64,000 nucleotides of DNA from Rhizobiaceae bacterium (GTDB lineage: Bacteria; Pseudomonadota; Alphaproteobacteria; Rhizobiales; Rhizobiaceae), in contig JAEPQK010000006.1 in assembly GCA_017640615.1 (NCBI GenBank), forward strand, positions 1-64,000, read 5' to 3'. The notes under the pieces are model-generated. The model was not told where the DNA came from, did not search any database, and saw nothing but the letters and a program-made list of their open reading frames with translations. This document shows, one piece after another, positions 10,063-19,228 of this stretch. Position 1 is the stretch's first letter. Each line of letters opens with the position of its first letter. The translations under genes and the position numbers were made by a program.

Positions 10063-11984
10063 CAGCGCGCGGCTTCCCGTTCGGGATCAGCAAAGACTAG
10101 CCGGGCGAGGCCGCCAGGGGAGGCACGGGCGGTAACCACCAGGCCGACGACCAGGCCCCAGCCGAGTGCCGAGCTCACAATCCAGGCTGCGCTGCCGAAC
10201 GGAGCTATCACTGCGACGAGGCCAAGGCCACCGGTCGCCACACGGGCACCGAGGCCGAGCGGTCGGCCGCACCAGCCGCCCACCGCGATGCCCCACAGAG
10301 CGGTCGAGGCAATCAGTGCTGCACTGGCGAGGGCGATCTCACCCGCTGTGCCGGAGAAAAGGATGGCATCGTCGAAGACGAAGCCAAAGGGAATGAAGAA
10401 GGCCACGAGGCTCATCGCGAAGGCGTAGAAGCTTGTTCGCATGGCCGAGGTCCCAGCCACGCCCGCCGCTGCGAAGGAGGCAAGTGCAACAGGCGGCGTG
10501 ACCATCGACAACACGCAGTAGTAGAAGATGAAGAAATGGGCGGCGAGGCTGTCGATGCCGAGCTGCTTGAGTGCCGGCACGTAAAGAACGGCGCCGATGA
10601 TGTAGGCGGCCACGGTGGGCAGGCCCATCCCCATGATGATGCAGCCTAGGATGGCAAGGCCGAGCGAGAAAAATATTGAGCCGTCCGATAGCGATAGCAG
10701 GCTGTTTGCAAACTTCAGCGCCAAGTTTGACTGAACGGCTACGGCGATGATGAGGCCGATTGCTGCAATCGGCACAGCAACCTCGGCCGCTTGGCGCGGC
10801 GCATCCTCGACTGCAGCTACGAATCGTCCCGGGCCGATCCAAGTGCGGCGCCTTAGGAAGGGTGCGAGCAAGCACGAGCCCGTGGCCAGCACCGCTGAGT
10901 AGGACGCGGAGTAACCTGCCATCAGGCAGCCGATCAGCACCATAGGCGGGAGGAGCAGATGAATGCGTGGCCAGATCGGCTCCATCGCTGCCACTTCCTC
11001 CAGCGACAATGTCTTGAGGCCGAGCCGGCGCGCAGAAAGATCTACCACCAGCAGCAGGGCAAAGTAGAAGGCGGCCGCAGGGATGAGGCCAGCGAGCGCA
11101 ATGCGCGCATACGGGATACTCAGGAGCTCAGCCATGACGAACGCCGCGACGCCCATGATCGGCGGCATCAGCTGTCCACCTGTGGAGGCTATCGCCTCGA
11201 CGCCCGCCGCGCGCGTGGCGTGAAAGCCGCTGCGACGCATGAGCGGTATCGTAAAGACACCGGTGGCCGTCACATTGGCCACGGCGCTCCCTGAGATCGT
11301 GCCCATAAGGCTCGATGCGATGATGGCCGCCTTGGCCGCGCCACCAGTTGCCCATCCGGCGAGGCGCAATGCCACGTCGATAAACAACTGGCCGCCGCCG
11401 ATAGCTGAGTAGACTGCGCCAAATGCGACGAAATAGAAGACGAAGTGCACGGAGGTCGAGGTCGTGACTCCCAACACACCTGCCGTGGTCATAGTCGATA
11501 TCTCGATGGCGTCCGAAATGTCGAAGCCGCGGAAGCGTAGCCATCCCGGCACGAAGGGACCGAGAAAGGCATAAATGATGAATACGAGGAGGACGGCGAC
11601 AAGAATCCAGCCGACTGCCCGTCGAGCACCTTCCAGCAGCAGGAGCACCAGCACCGTGCCGGCGGCAACGTCCTGCCACAGCACGGGCGAGACGTTCTCC
11701 ATGCGCGTCGAAAGGCGGTCGAAGGCGATGAGGTAATACGCGCCGACAGCAAGCACAGCCATCAGGATCGCCGCGTCTATCGCCTTACGCGTGTGGCGTG
11801 GCAACGCCTCCGTTGTGAGCGGCCGCCACAGGAAAAGCAGGACAAGCGCAAAGATAAGGTGCACAGGCCGTTCGAGGAGCGGTTGCTGCGGCTCGAATAA
11901 GATCCAGATCTGAAACAGGATGAAGCCTGCTCCGATTAGGACGCGCGGATAAGCTAGACGAGAAAATGATATTGCGGATTCCAT
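10062..11984 (-). CDS. TRAP transporter fused permease (TAXI-type, 4TM+12TM)
   Basis: ~640 aa polytopic; GTISGSAVANVTATGVFTIPLM, GMGLPTVAAYIIGAVLYVPAL; adjacent TAXI SBP. Confidence 0.9.
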   Translation of the reverse strand: MESAISFSRLAYPRVLIGAGFILFQIWILFEPQQPLLERPVHLIFALVLLFLWRPLTTEALPRHTRKAIDAAILMAVLAVGAYYLIAFDRLSTRMENVSPVLWQDVAAGTVLVLLLLEGARRAVGWILVAVLLVFIIYAFLGPFVPGWLRFRGFDISDAIEISTMTTAGVLGVTTSTSVHFVFYFVAFGAVYSAIGGGQLFIDVALRLAGWATGGAAKAAIIASSLMGTISGSAVANVTATGVFTIPLMRRSGFHATRAAGVEAIASTGGQLMPPIMGVAAFVMAELLSIPYARIALAGLIPAAAFYFALLLVVDLSARRLGLKTLSLEEVAAMEPIWPRIHLLLPPMVLIGCLMAGYSASYSAVLATGSCLLAPFLRRRTWIGPGRFVAAVEDAPRQAAEVAVPIAAIGLIIAVAVQSNLALKFANSLLSLSDGSIFFSLGLAILGCIIMGMGLPTVAAYIIGAVLYVPALKQLGIDSLAAHFFIFYYCVLSMVTPPVALASFAAAGVAGTSAMRTSFYAFAMSLVAFFIPFGFVFDDAILFSGTAGEIALASAALIASTALWGIAVGGWCGRPLGLGARVATGGLGLVAVIAPFGSAAWIVSSALGWGLVVGLVVTARASPGGLARLVFADPEREAAR

Positions 11985-12017
11985 GGGAGTTTACCGCCAA
12001 TGGAGCATCGGGGATAA

Positions 12018-12047
12018 GGGACGTGCGCATGTGTGCGCGCACGTCCC
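12018..12047 (-). terminator. strong hairpin between TAXI SBP gene and TRAP permease gene
   Basis: GGGACGTGCGC-N8-GCGCACGTCCC, perfect 11-bp stem, about 10 nt downstream of the minus-strand SBP stop. Confidence 0.65.
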
Positions 12048-12057
12048 GATCTTGCGG

Positions 12058-13056
12058 TTACATCCAGCCACGCTCCTTGTAATAGCGCTCGGCGCCCGAA
12101 TGCAGCGGTATACCCAAGTTCTCGGACTTGAACGCCTGCTCCGGGTCGAAATTCGCCCAAGCAGCATGCGCCTCGCCGAGTTTTTCTGCGTTCTCGATCA
12201 GAGTCTTCGTGATCTGATAGGCAGTTTCCTCGTCGAGGTCTTTGTGGGCGATCAATACCGTGCCGAGATCGGCACCTGTGTTGGCGCCGGACTGCCCGTC
12301 GAACCAAGGCCCATACTCGCCCGGCTTGAGACCGTTCTTGGCAAGAAGGTCGAGCGTCTCCTGCGGCAGGTCGACGAAGGTGACGTCACCGGTCAGGCTG
12401 ACCTCGGTGATTGTGGGATGGCCCTTGATGATCGTGTCGATGTATAGATCCGCCTTGCCGTCGCGGATAACCTCAGGAATCTGCGGCGTCGCGACCTGGA
12501 TGATCTCGCCACCATTGGCCTTGATCGCATCAGGGCTTGTGCCAACCGATTCCATGATCATGTGCGCTGCCGGCACCGCGCTTGAACCAGTCGGCTTGTA
12601 GATGACGCGCACCGGCACGTCACCGCCGAGCAATTCCGCGAGATTGTCAGTGCCGCGACTACCGATATAGTCGTTGCGAACCATTACGCCGACATGGACC
12701 GTATTGAGGCCGCCTACGAGTGCCCGGATGTCGGGTGCGGAAGCGCCTTCATACATGTCGTGTCCGTTGTGGGCCCACACCGCAGTCGCCACATTGGAAA
12801 GCGCTATCTCCGCGTCGCCGTTCTGAACTACCATAGGGTTGGCTACGCCACCGCCGCGGGCAATGACTTCTACTCCAGCGCCCTCCAGCTCGGGCTCAAG
12901 CATCTGCTCAAGCGTGGCGGCAAAGACATACCAAGATGTGCCTTCGCGCATTGCGCCGATGCGAATGTCGTCCTGCGCTGAAGCCCCTGTTATGGCGCCC
13001 GCGAGCAGCACGCCGGCGACGATGCCGCCGGCCAGTGTTTTCGTGATTTGCTTCAT
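12058..13056 (-). CDS. TAXI-family TRAP transporter solute-binding protein
   Basis: Signal peptide, IRIGAMREGTSWYVFAATLEQMLEPEL, upstream of fused TRAP permease. Confidence 0.88.
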   Translation of the reverse strand: MKQITKTLAGGIVAGVLLAGAITGASAQDDIRIGAMREGTSWYVFAATLEQMLEPELEGAGVEVIARGGGVANPMVVQNGDAEIALSNVATAVWAHNGHDMYEGASAPDIRALVGGLNTVHVGVMVRNDYIGSRGTDNLAELLGGDVPVRVIYKPTGSSAVPAAHMIMESVGTSPDAIKANGGEIIQVATPQIPEVIRDGKADLYIDTIIKGHPTITEVSLTGDVTFVDLPQETLDLLAKNGLKPGEYGPWFDGQSGANTGADLGTVLIAHKDLDEETAYQITKTLIENAEKLGEAHAAWANFDPEQAFKSENLGIPLHSGAERYYKERGWM

Positions 13057-13085
13057 GTCATTTCCTCCCTTGTTTGATTATCGTG

Positions 13086-14030
13086 CTATTCCGCAGCCTC
13101 GCGCATAACCAAGCCGGCGTTGGCGACAGCTGCTTCAATCCGGGCCAACTCTTGGCCCTCGGGTTTCGAGGTTGGTGCGCGCACATTGTCATTGGGAAAG
13201 CGGCCAGCCAGCCGCATCGCCGTCTTCATGCGCGCATGGGCGTCGCCAGTCGGCTCGCCGAGCCCGTAGACAGCCTCCTTAAGCGGGTTGATGCGCTCCT
13301 GAATGACAGCCGCTCTTGTAAGGTCGTTCGCTTTCACCGCCGCGAAGAGCTCTGTGATCATCTCCGGGATGAACGAAGCGAAGCCGACCAGTGCGCCGTC
13401 GACGCCTTGGACCATTGTGGGCAGCAGATATTCGTCATGGCAGGTCAGGATGGATTTTTCAGGTGCGGTTTCGCGAATCGCCTTCACGTCTCGGGCGTAT
13501 TTGCTCATGTCGCGCGTGCCTATCTTGAAGGCCTTCACGAACGGCATTTTCGCGAGCGCCACGAGCGTCTCGGTGGCGTAGGAGGCGCGCGTCCAGGAGG
13601 GGTAGATGTGGACGATCAGATCGAGCTTGCTCTTCGCGCCAATCGCCTCAAAATACCGCAGCACATATTCTTGCCTCATACCGAACCGCAACCACATGTG
13701 CGGCGGCATAACTAGTGCGCCGGAAGCTCCCGCCTCCTCGAAGGCGTGGGCATGTTCAACGGCTTCGTTGATGCCTTCGCAGCAAATACCAGAGACTGTC
13801 GGCACGCGGCCACGCGCCTGATCGGCAACTACGCGGGTAACTTCGGCCCGCTCATTTTTGTCGAGTGCGAAGACCTCGCCGGTGTGACCGTTGGTTACGA
13901 GGCCGGTGATACCTTTGTGGGTCAAGAGCCAGTCGACAAACTGCCGCAACGCGGACTCATCGATCGATTCATCCTCGTGAAACGGCACCTGAAGAGCCGG
14001 TAAGATGCCTTTGTAATCCCATTCGTTCAT
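13086..14030 (-). CDS. dihydrodipicolinate synthase/N-acetylneuraminate lyase family protein (DapA-like)
   Basis: GILPALQVPFHEDESID, GITGLVTNGHTGEVFAL, HIYPSWTR, FVKAFKIGTRD (Schiff-base Lys region). Confidence 0.85.
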   Translation of the reverse strand: MNEWDYKGILPALQVPFHEDESIDESALRQFVDWLLTHKGITGLVTNGHTGEVFALDKNERAEVTRVVADQARGRVPTVSGICCEGINEAVEHAHAFEEAGASGALVMPPHMWLRFGMRQEYVLRYFEAIGAKSKLDLIVHIYPSWTRASYATETLVALAKMPFVKAFKIGTRDMSKYARDVKAIRETAPEKSILTCHDEYLLPTMVQGVDGALVGFASFIPEMITELFAAVKANDLTRAAVIQERINPLKEAVYGLGEPTGDAHARMKTAMRLAGRFPNDNVRAPTSKPEGQELARIEAAVANAGLVMREAAE

Positions 14031-14057
14031 TGTTTTCTCCTTTCGATCGTTTGTGCC

Positions 14058-14870
14058 TCAGCCGTAGCCGCTCAAAACTGTCCCATTGGCCGCCAAAGCA
14101 GCTGCGATATCGCCGGCGGCCGCACGGATCGGCTCAAGCGCTGTCGCCACCATTTCTTCCGCGCCAATTCTCACCTTGGGTGCCGCAATACTGACAGCGG
14201 CGGTCCCGATGCCGTCACCGTCGAGCACCGGCACGGCCAGGATAAGGAGCCCCTCTGCTATGAAAGACTCCGAAAAGGCGTAGCCACGCTCGCGCACCTC
14301 GCTCAAATGCGCCAAGACACGCTCTCGGCCCATAGGCATGATTGGCAAGTGTTCGCTGGTCGGCGTGGCATCCAGCGTCGCAGCAACGAGGTCTTCTGGC
14401 AGGAAGGCGAGCAGGCTGTGGCCGATCGTGCTGCAGTAGGCGGGAATGGTCGTGCCGATCCTGATGTCGACCCCGAGCCGCGTGTGTCCCGCCCGCACCC
14501 GCTCCACATAGATTATGTCGCCGTCTTTCAGGATGCCGAGACTCGCAGCCTCGCCAGTTTGCTGAACGAGCCGGCGCAGAACCGGGCGCGCTATATCGCG
14601 CAGATCCATTCTCGCGATGGCATTGAAGCCAAGATCGGTGACTTTGAGCGTTAGCCGGAAGAGCTTTGTGCCCGGCTTCTTTTCAACATAGCCAGCCGCG
14701 GCAAGGGTATTGAGCATTCGAAATGCCGTCCCGGCGTCGAGGTCTGCTGTCGCAGCTACCTGCGAAATAGAAAGCTCCGGCGCTTCAGCACTGAACGCCT
14801 CCAATACTCGAAGCCCCTTCGCGAGGGACGCGACCATATTCCGGGAGTCATGGGCGGCTTCAGGCATCAT
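14058..14870 (-). CDS. IclR-family transcriptional regulator
   Basis: N-terminal wHTH (KGLRVLEAFSAEAPELSISQVA), GxxIPAYCSTIGHSLLA effector domain. Confidence 0.9.
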   Translation of the reverse strand: MMPEAAHDSRNMVASLAKGLRVLEAFSAEAPELSISQVAATADLDAGTAFRMLNTLAAAGYVEKKPGTKLFRLTLKVTDLGFNAIARMDLRDIARPVLRRLVQQTGEAASLGILKDGDIIYVERVRAGHTRLGVDIRIGTTIPAYCSTIGHSLLAFLPEDLVAATLDATPTSEHLPIMPMGRERVLAHLSEVRERGYAFSESFIAEGLLILAVPVLDGDGIGTAAVSIAAPKVRIGAEEMVATALEPIRAAAGDIAAALAANGTVLSGYG

Positions 14871-15097
14871 TCTCGTTTTTTCGGATTGCGAAACTTTTAC
14901 TGTAATCCGAATTTAGCCCAGGTGCCGCATAGGTGCAAGTCGTTGGACGGCCATTCGCCTACTAATGGTCGCTCAAGACGCTCCAAGCGGTGCTGGGGGC
15001 ACCTGTTTCAGGCAATTGGAATTCACTAATAGGTATAGGAAACCGGTCAAACAGCGGGAATCCTGTCGGTTACCGTCAGTCCCGATTGCCGATCGCT

Positions 15098-15118
15098 ATA
15101 ACTCAATCAACGAGTTAT
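15098..15118. promoter_or_regulatory. candidate operator: inverted repeat ATAACTC-N7-GAGTTAT
   Basis: Perfect 7-bp arms 15 bp upstream of the XRE-like gene's TTG start. Confidence 0.4.
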
Positions 15119-15133
15119 CGGAGATCGACTGCA

Positions 15134-15541
15134 TTGACCGGCACATCCAAGGCACCACACGCCAATACCAAACTCGCCATCTTCCTGCGCCGCCGCATCC
15201 TTGAGTTGCGGCCGCGCAAGAGCCAAGTCGACATCGCGTCCGAGGTCGGCTGGAAGAGCCGCAACATGATGGCAATGATCGCAGGCGGCACATCCAAGCT
15301 ACCGATCGACCGGGTTCCAGCGCTGGCGAAGGCGCTCGACGTTGATGCGGCGCTTCTGCTCAAGCTTACCCTCGAACAGCACGACACCATGCTGTGGTCG
15401 ATCATCGAGGATGCATGTGGGATGGCACTGACCGAGAACGAACGGAAGATCGTCTCGTTGATCAGGACATCATCGGCTGACAGTGATCCTGCTCCGGTTG
15501 GCAAGCTGCTCAGAGCTTTGCGGGAGGCATTCGGCGAATGA
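15134..15541 (+). CDS. XRE-like helix-turn-helix DNA-binding protein
   Basis: TKLAIFLRRRILELRPRKSQVDIASEVGWKSRNMMAMIAGGTSKLPIDRVPALAKALDVD; TTG start proposed. Confidence 0.65.
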   Translation: MTGTSKAPHANTKLAIFLRRRILELRPRKSQVDIASEVGWKSRNMMAMIAGGTSKLPIDRVPALAKALDVDAALLLKLTLEQHDTMLWSIIEDACGMALTENERKIVSLIRTSSADSDPAPVGKLLRALREAFGE

Positions 15542-15804
15542 GCAAAGCATATAGTCCGACTTCCCGCAGGCGCCGCGTGAGGCGGACGTCAGAGCGCATC
15601 ACTGACAGAGAGGACGCCTGGCTGACATTTTTGCGTTGCATCTGGCCCGACGGACTGCCGCCTCCCACGCTGGCCTTGGTGCAGGCCGTGCGGCTGGCGA
15701 TGTCCTCCCCGAAGCAGGTGAGCTCATGGGCTGCCGATCATGCCTCCAGCAAGCACGATGCATGTCCCAGTGAAGCGAAGGGCAGCGTCCGTGAGCGGCG
15801 ATGA
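15538..15804 (+). CDS. hypothetical protein
   Basis: ATGA overlap with XRE-like gene suggests translational coupling; no recognised domain. Confidence 0.4.
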   Translation: MSKAYSPTSRRRRVRRTSERITDREDAWLTFLRCIWPDGLPPPTLALVQAVRLAMSSPKQVSSWAADHASSKHDACPSEAKGSVRERR

Positions 15805-16153
15805 CTTCGATCCGCGTTGGTTGGACGCGGCGATACCCGCAAAGCACTGGCACTTCCACCGACGCCTTTACGCACATTACGGGATCGTGCTCGCTCCGGG
15901 CGACTTCGGGTCGATGCTGCGGGATATCAAACGGGGAAGGGCGCAATGGCTCCGGGATATGGGCGGCGGCAAAGAACTCTTCGCTATCCGCATCCGCAGC
16001 GACTTCGAGCGGATCTACCTTATCGTGAAACAGCGTCATTATGTGATTACCGTCCTGCCGCCGACCTCCGACCTCCGCAAGCTCCGTCTGCTGCGCGATC
16101 TTGAAGGGGGAGGGGCGAAGGTCCGGGTCGTGCCGAAGCGCACGGAGGATTGA
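15740..16153 (+). CDS. hypothetical protein (start uncertain)
   Basis: HWHFHRRLYAHYGIVLAPGDFGSMLRDIKRGRAQWLRDMGGGKELFAIRIRSDFERIYLIVKQRHYVITVLPP; protein-like composition, overlaps previous ORF. Confidence 0.5.
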   Translation: MPPASTMHVPVKRRAASVSGDDFDPRWLDAAIPAKHWHFHRRLYAHYGIVLAPGDFGSMLRDIKRGRAQWLRDMGGGKELFAIRIRSDFERIYLIVKQRHYVITVLPPTSDLRKLRLLRDLEGGGAKVRVVPKRTED

Positions 16154-16511
16154 GCGCGAGTAGCGCGCTGGTGCATCGGAGGTGCTGAGCTAGTTGTTCA
16201 CTTTCCCTAAACGGCCTCGCGCGCCTCGCAAGCCGATCTTCGTCGTGCGTGGAGAAGATCGATGTTGCTCGCAGATGCACTGCGTATTGTGCTCGCGAAA
16301 GATGGTTTGCGGAACCACTCATGAGCCGCAGCGGGGAACCAAGACGTTTCGTGCCTGAGGAAGCCACCGCCCCATGGACGCGAAGTCCTAGAACGGAAAA
16401 CCGCATAGCATCCGGATGCCTCGGGTCGCCGAGACTGCCAATTCCGGAGGCACCCATGTTCAAGCTGGATTGGTCGAGCAAGGCTACGACGCCGAATCAT
16501 GGCGCCGCAAC

Positions 16512-16650
16512 GTAAACATCATGACAAGTTAGGTAAACATCATGACAAATTAGGTAAACTTCTGTCAGGCAAAATTGCCAAATTTTGTCAATTCACCAGG
16601 CTCCAACAACAGAATTACGGCAAATAAGTTTACACTAAACTGACAAAACA
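16512..16650. repeat. short tandem and inverted repeats resembling a transposon terminus
   Basis: GTAAACATCATGACAAGTTAG / GTAAACATCATGACAAATTAG (21-bp tandem, 16512-16553), GTAAACTTCTGTCA, TTTTGTCA, then inverted GTTTAC (16628) and TGACAAAA (16641). Confidence 0.6.
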
Positions 16651-17012
16651 AGCCCAAAATTTTTATTTTCCCTCCGCGTCGGGCCGGCTGCTTACATTCG
16701 AATCGCTTGCCAACGGGTCTGAATCGTAGGGAAATCAGCAAATACGGCACGATAACCACCGAACTGGTGAACCGTTATGCAGCTAGCCGGCTGGTGTCGC
16801 CTCGAAAATCGCACGGCCGCGAGCTAGCCCGTTGAGCGGCAAGGCTGAATATCTATCGCCACGACAAACGCCGCAGGCATTACAAACGGCGTGTCGATGT
16901 CGACGATCGTCTTGAGCCTTTGGTCGAGCAGGCACTACTACCTCGCGGATTGACAGTCGAAGATCGGGCGCCGGCAGCCGCTTCAGAATAGTTTGGGTCG
17001 TTCGGCACAATT

Positions 17013-17080
17013 GCAGGGTGCACGCCGCGATAGATGTGCCCGCCGATTGGGGTTTCCAGGCACCCATGTGCGGGTAGGGC
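17013..17080. repeat. degenerate repeat copy A
   Basis: Ungapped match, 51/68 identical by eye, to 29216-29283. Confidence 0.45.
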
Positions 17081-17412
17081 TGGACGCTATCGCCTGCCCA
17101 TCTGCGCCCGTCTTACGGAGCCGGGCTCGAGCACAGAAACATGGTGGCCGACAAAGCGCGGCATCGGAGGCACCAGACCGACGTTCCGATGCTTAGCATG
17201 GGGACCGGCGTTCTTAACAGGCACATCGGGACCATCGATCTTTTGCGCGAAATAAGCTCGGTGCGTCCGCTGCGCTCGGCTGTGCACCCGACATAGCGCC
17301 ATTCGCTCACCCTTGCTCACCGGCGCGCTCCGAGACAGGAGAGCTGTCAGAGCGCTTTCGGCGTGTCGGCACGCGTCAGTGCGCTTCCCCTCTATCGGAG
17401 CCTATTTGCACC

Positions 17413-17607
17413 TCAGATTTCCGCTGCAACATCCTGCTCGGTCTGCCTCTCCAGCAGCCGAATCCGGTTCAACACGTTTATTGCGCTATTGAAGCTCCAC
17501 TTGCCGCCGCGAGGACCAGGGACGCTTCGCGTATTGAGTGCCGCAGCGAGGTGCGCCGGGGACAGCTGCGAGCCGTGCGACAGTATGGCTTCTAAGCTTC
17601 CAGCCAC
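17413..17607 (-). pseudogene. C-terminal remnant of a serine recombinase/resolvase
   Basis: QLSPAHLAAALNTRSVPGPRGGKWSFNSAINVLNRI matches the ...IAxALNxRGIPTPRGGKWxxxxVxxVLxR recombinase tail; no catalytic domain. Confidence 0.65.
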
Positions 17608-17704
17608 CGCCTATATGGCGTTGTCCGATCAAGCGACGATTTCGGCGCATCGCCGCCGACGGACTGCTATATAGCGCTAGGTCACTAACTTTGGAGTATC
17701 TACC

Positions 17705-18481
17705 GTGACCATTTTGTCTACGCCCAGAAGAACCGTCCATGATGCTGAACTTCAAGACACTATGCTTGATGCTGCGATTGCAGAACTTGGCGGCTTGCCA
17801 GACCCCGAATGCGAGTTCCGGGCATCTGTTCCTTCATCCACCGACGATGAAATCCATTCCACGCCACCTTATCAGAGGAGCGTTACAATCGAGTTCCCAG
17901 ACGACTGTTTGGTCTATCCCGGCGCCCGTTCGCTCTCGATTCCTATCAGGGATATCCTTGAGTTTTTTGAAAGCGTCGCTTTGGACGAAGAGCGTGGCGT
18001 GGTCCGCGAGATCCGGGACCTCTACTACGGCGAAGAATATATCGACGATTATCGGGACTTGAGCTTGACCTACGGTAGCAATTCGTCCGAGCAGCGTGGA
18101 CGCATGAGGTGGCATCTCGAGCAGCGTCGCCCCGATAGAGAGAACCGCAATAGGCATCTTCTTGCAACGCTCGCCGCTCACGAGGCGGAAGATGCAGCCA
18201 AAGACCGGCTGCGGTGGGAGCCTTTCGCCGAGGAGAAGGCTGCGATGGAGACGGATGAGGATGCGCTCGGAGAGCGGCGCCGGAAGCTTGACTTGGATTG
18301 GTTCGATTATTTCCGAGAGGCAGACAGCCGGGGGACGGCCTCGGATTGGGCTAAGTCGCGTCGCGCAGAGCTCAGGGATGTCGAAGCGAGACTGGACGAG
18401 GACACGAACTCTCACTTCAAGAAGTATGAAGGACTCTACGACAGGTCATTCGAACACCTGATGACCGCAAGGGGCGAATAA
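17705..18481 (+). CDS. hypothetical protein, 258 aa, charged C-terminal half
   Basis: Long ORF with acidic/coiled composition; no recognisable domain. Confidence 0.55.
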   Translation: MTILSTPRRTVHDAELQDTMLDAAIAELGGLPDPECEFRASVPSSTDDEIHSTPPYQRSVTIEFPDDCLVYPGARSLSIPIRDILEFFESVALDEERGVVREIRDLYYGEEYIDDYRDLSLTYGSNSSEQRGRMRWHLEQRRPDRENRNRHLLATLAAHEAEDAAKDRLRWEPFAEEKAAMETDEDALGERRRKLDLDWFDYFREADSRGTASDWAKSRRAELRDVEARLDEDTNSHFKKYEGLYDRSFEHLMTARGE

Positions 18482-18618
18482 CGATCAAACAGACAAGCCG
18501 GACGGCGGTGATTCGTCGCCCGGCCATTCACCATTATCGTCATGAATAGCCAGCAGCTGTTATGAAACTAACCGCTGAGGGCGAAGAACATTTGGGTTCT
18601 GACTCCCTCGTCGACCTC

Positions 18619-18894
18619 ATGGCCGTTTCTGGGTACGACAAATCATCTCATCATGAGAGGTAGCTCACACCCGCAATTGGCGACGCTGCCGCTGCGCGCG
18701 CCGAGCACGATCGCGAGGTGATTTCTGCAGTAACCGTAAGGGCGCTTCAGGAGCGGAAGGCTGCCGGGGTCATCCTGGGCAATTGCATTAATCTGGACGA
18801 GGCGTGCATGAAGGTTATCGCCGGCAACTGCCAAGCGCCGAACGCCAAAGCGGATAGGATTTCTGATTATCTTGCCGGACGGAGACTCATTTAA
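18619..18894 (+). pseudogene. serine recombinase/resolvase internal remnant with in-frame stop
   Basis: Translation ...LMAVSGYDKSSHHER*LTPAIGDAAAARAEHDREVISAVTVRALQERKAAGVILGNCINLDEA...; compare AVAEHEREMISxRTKAALxAAKARGVxLGNPxNLxEA; stop at 18661-18663. Confidence 0.7.
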
Positions 18895-19228
18895 CTAGTG
18901 CTGTGGGCTTGGATATTGAAAGGAGCGATTTGAGATCTGTGATAATTGGCCGGACTGGAGCGAATGTGGCCTCATTGAGCTTTCAGATGCGTCCGATGAT
19001 CGCGGCTTGGCAATCGATTATCGGACTACGATTTGTAAGCGCTTAGTCTTCCCGGCCCACGCTCTCCGCGATGCCCATACTTTGAGACTTGTAATGCGGG
19101 TTCTTTCCAGTTTGGCCAAGCCGTTTACTTCGCCTTGCCGAATGAGACGATCATGCCTGACCGGAGCCGACCTCGACTACCACGCTAACGAGCGCACTGC
19201 TCAGGCTGTGCGCTTTCCAGCAATTGTG

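Noticed and set aside
16207-17320. Several short ORFs in both strands as genes
   Set aside because: Mutually overlapping, low protein-like composition and no motifs; treated as decayed intergenic DNA around the repeat array.
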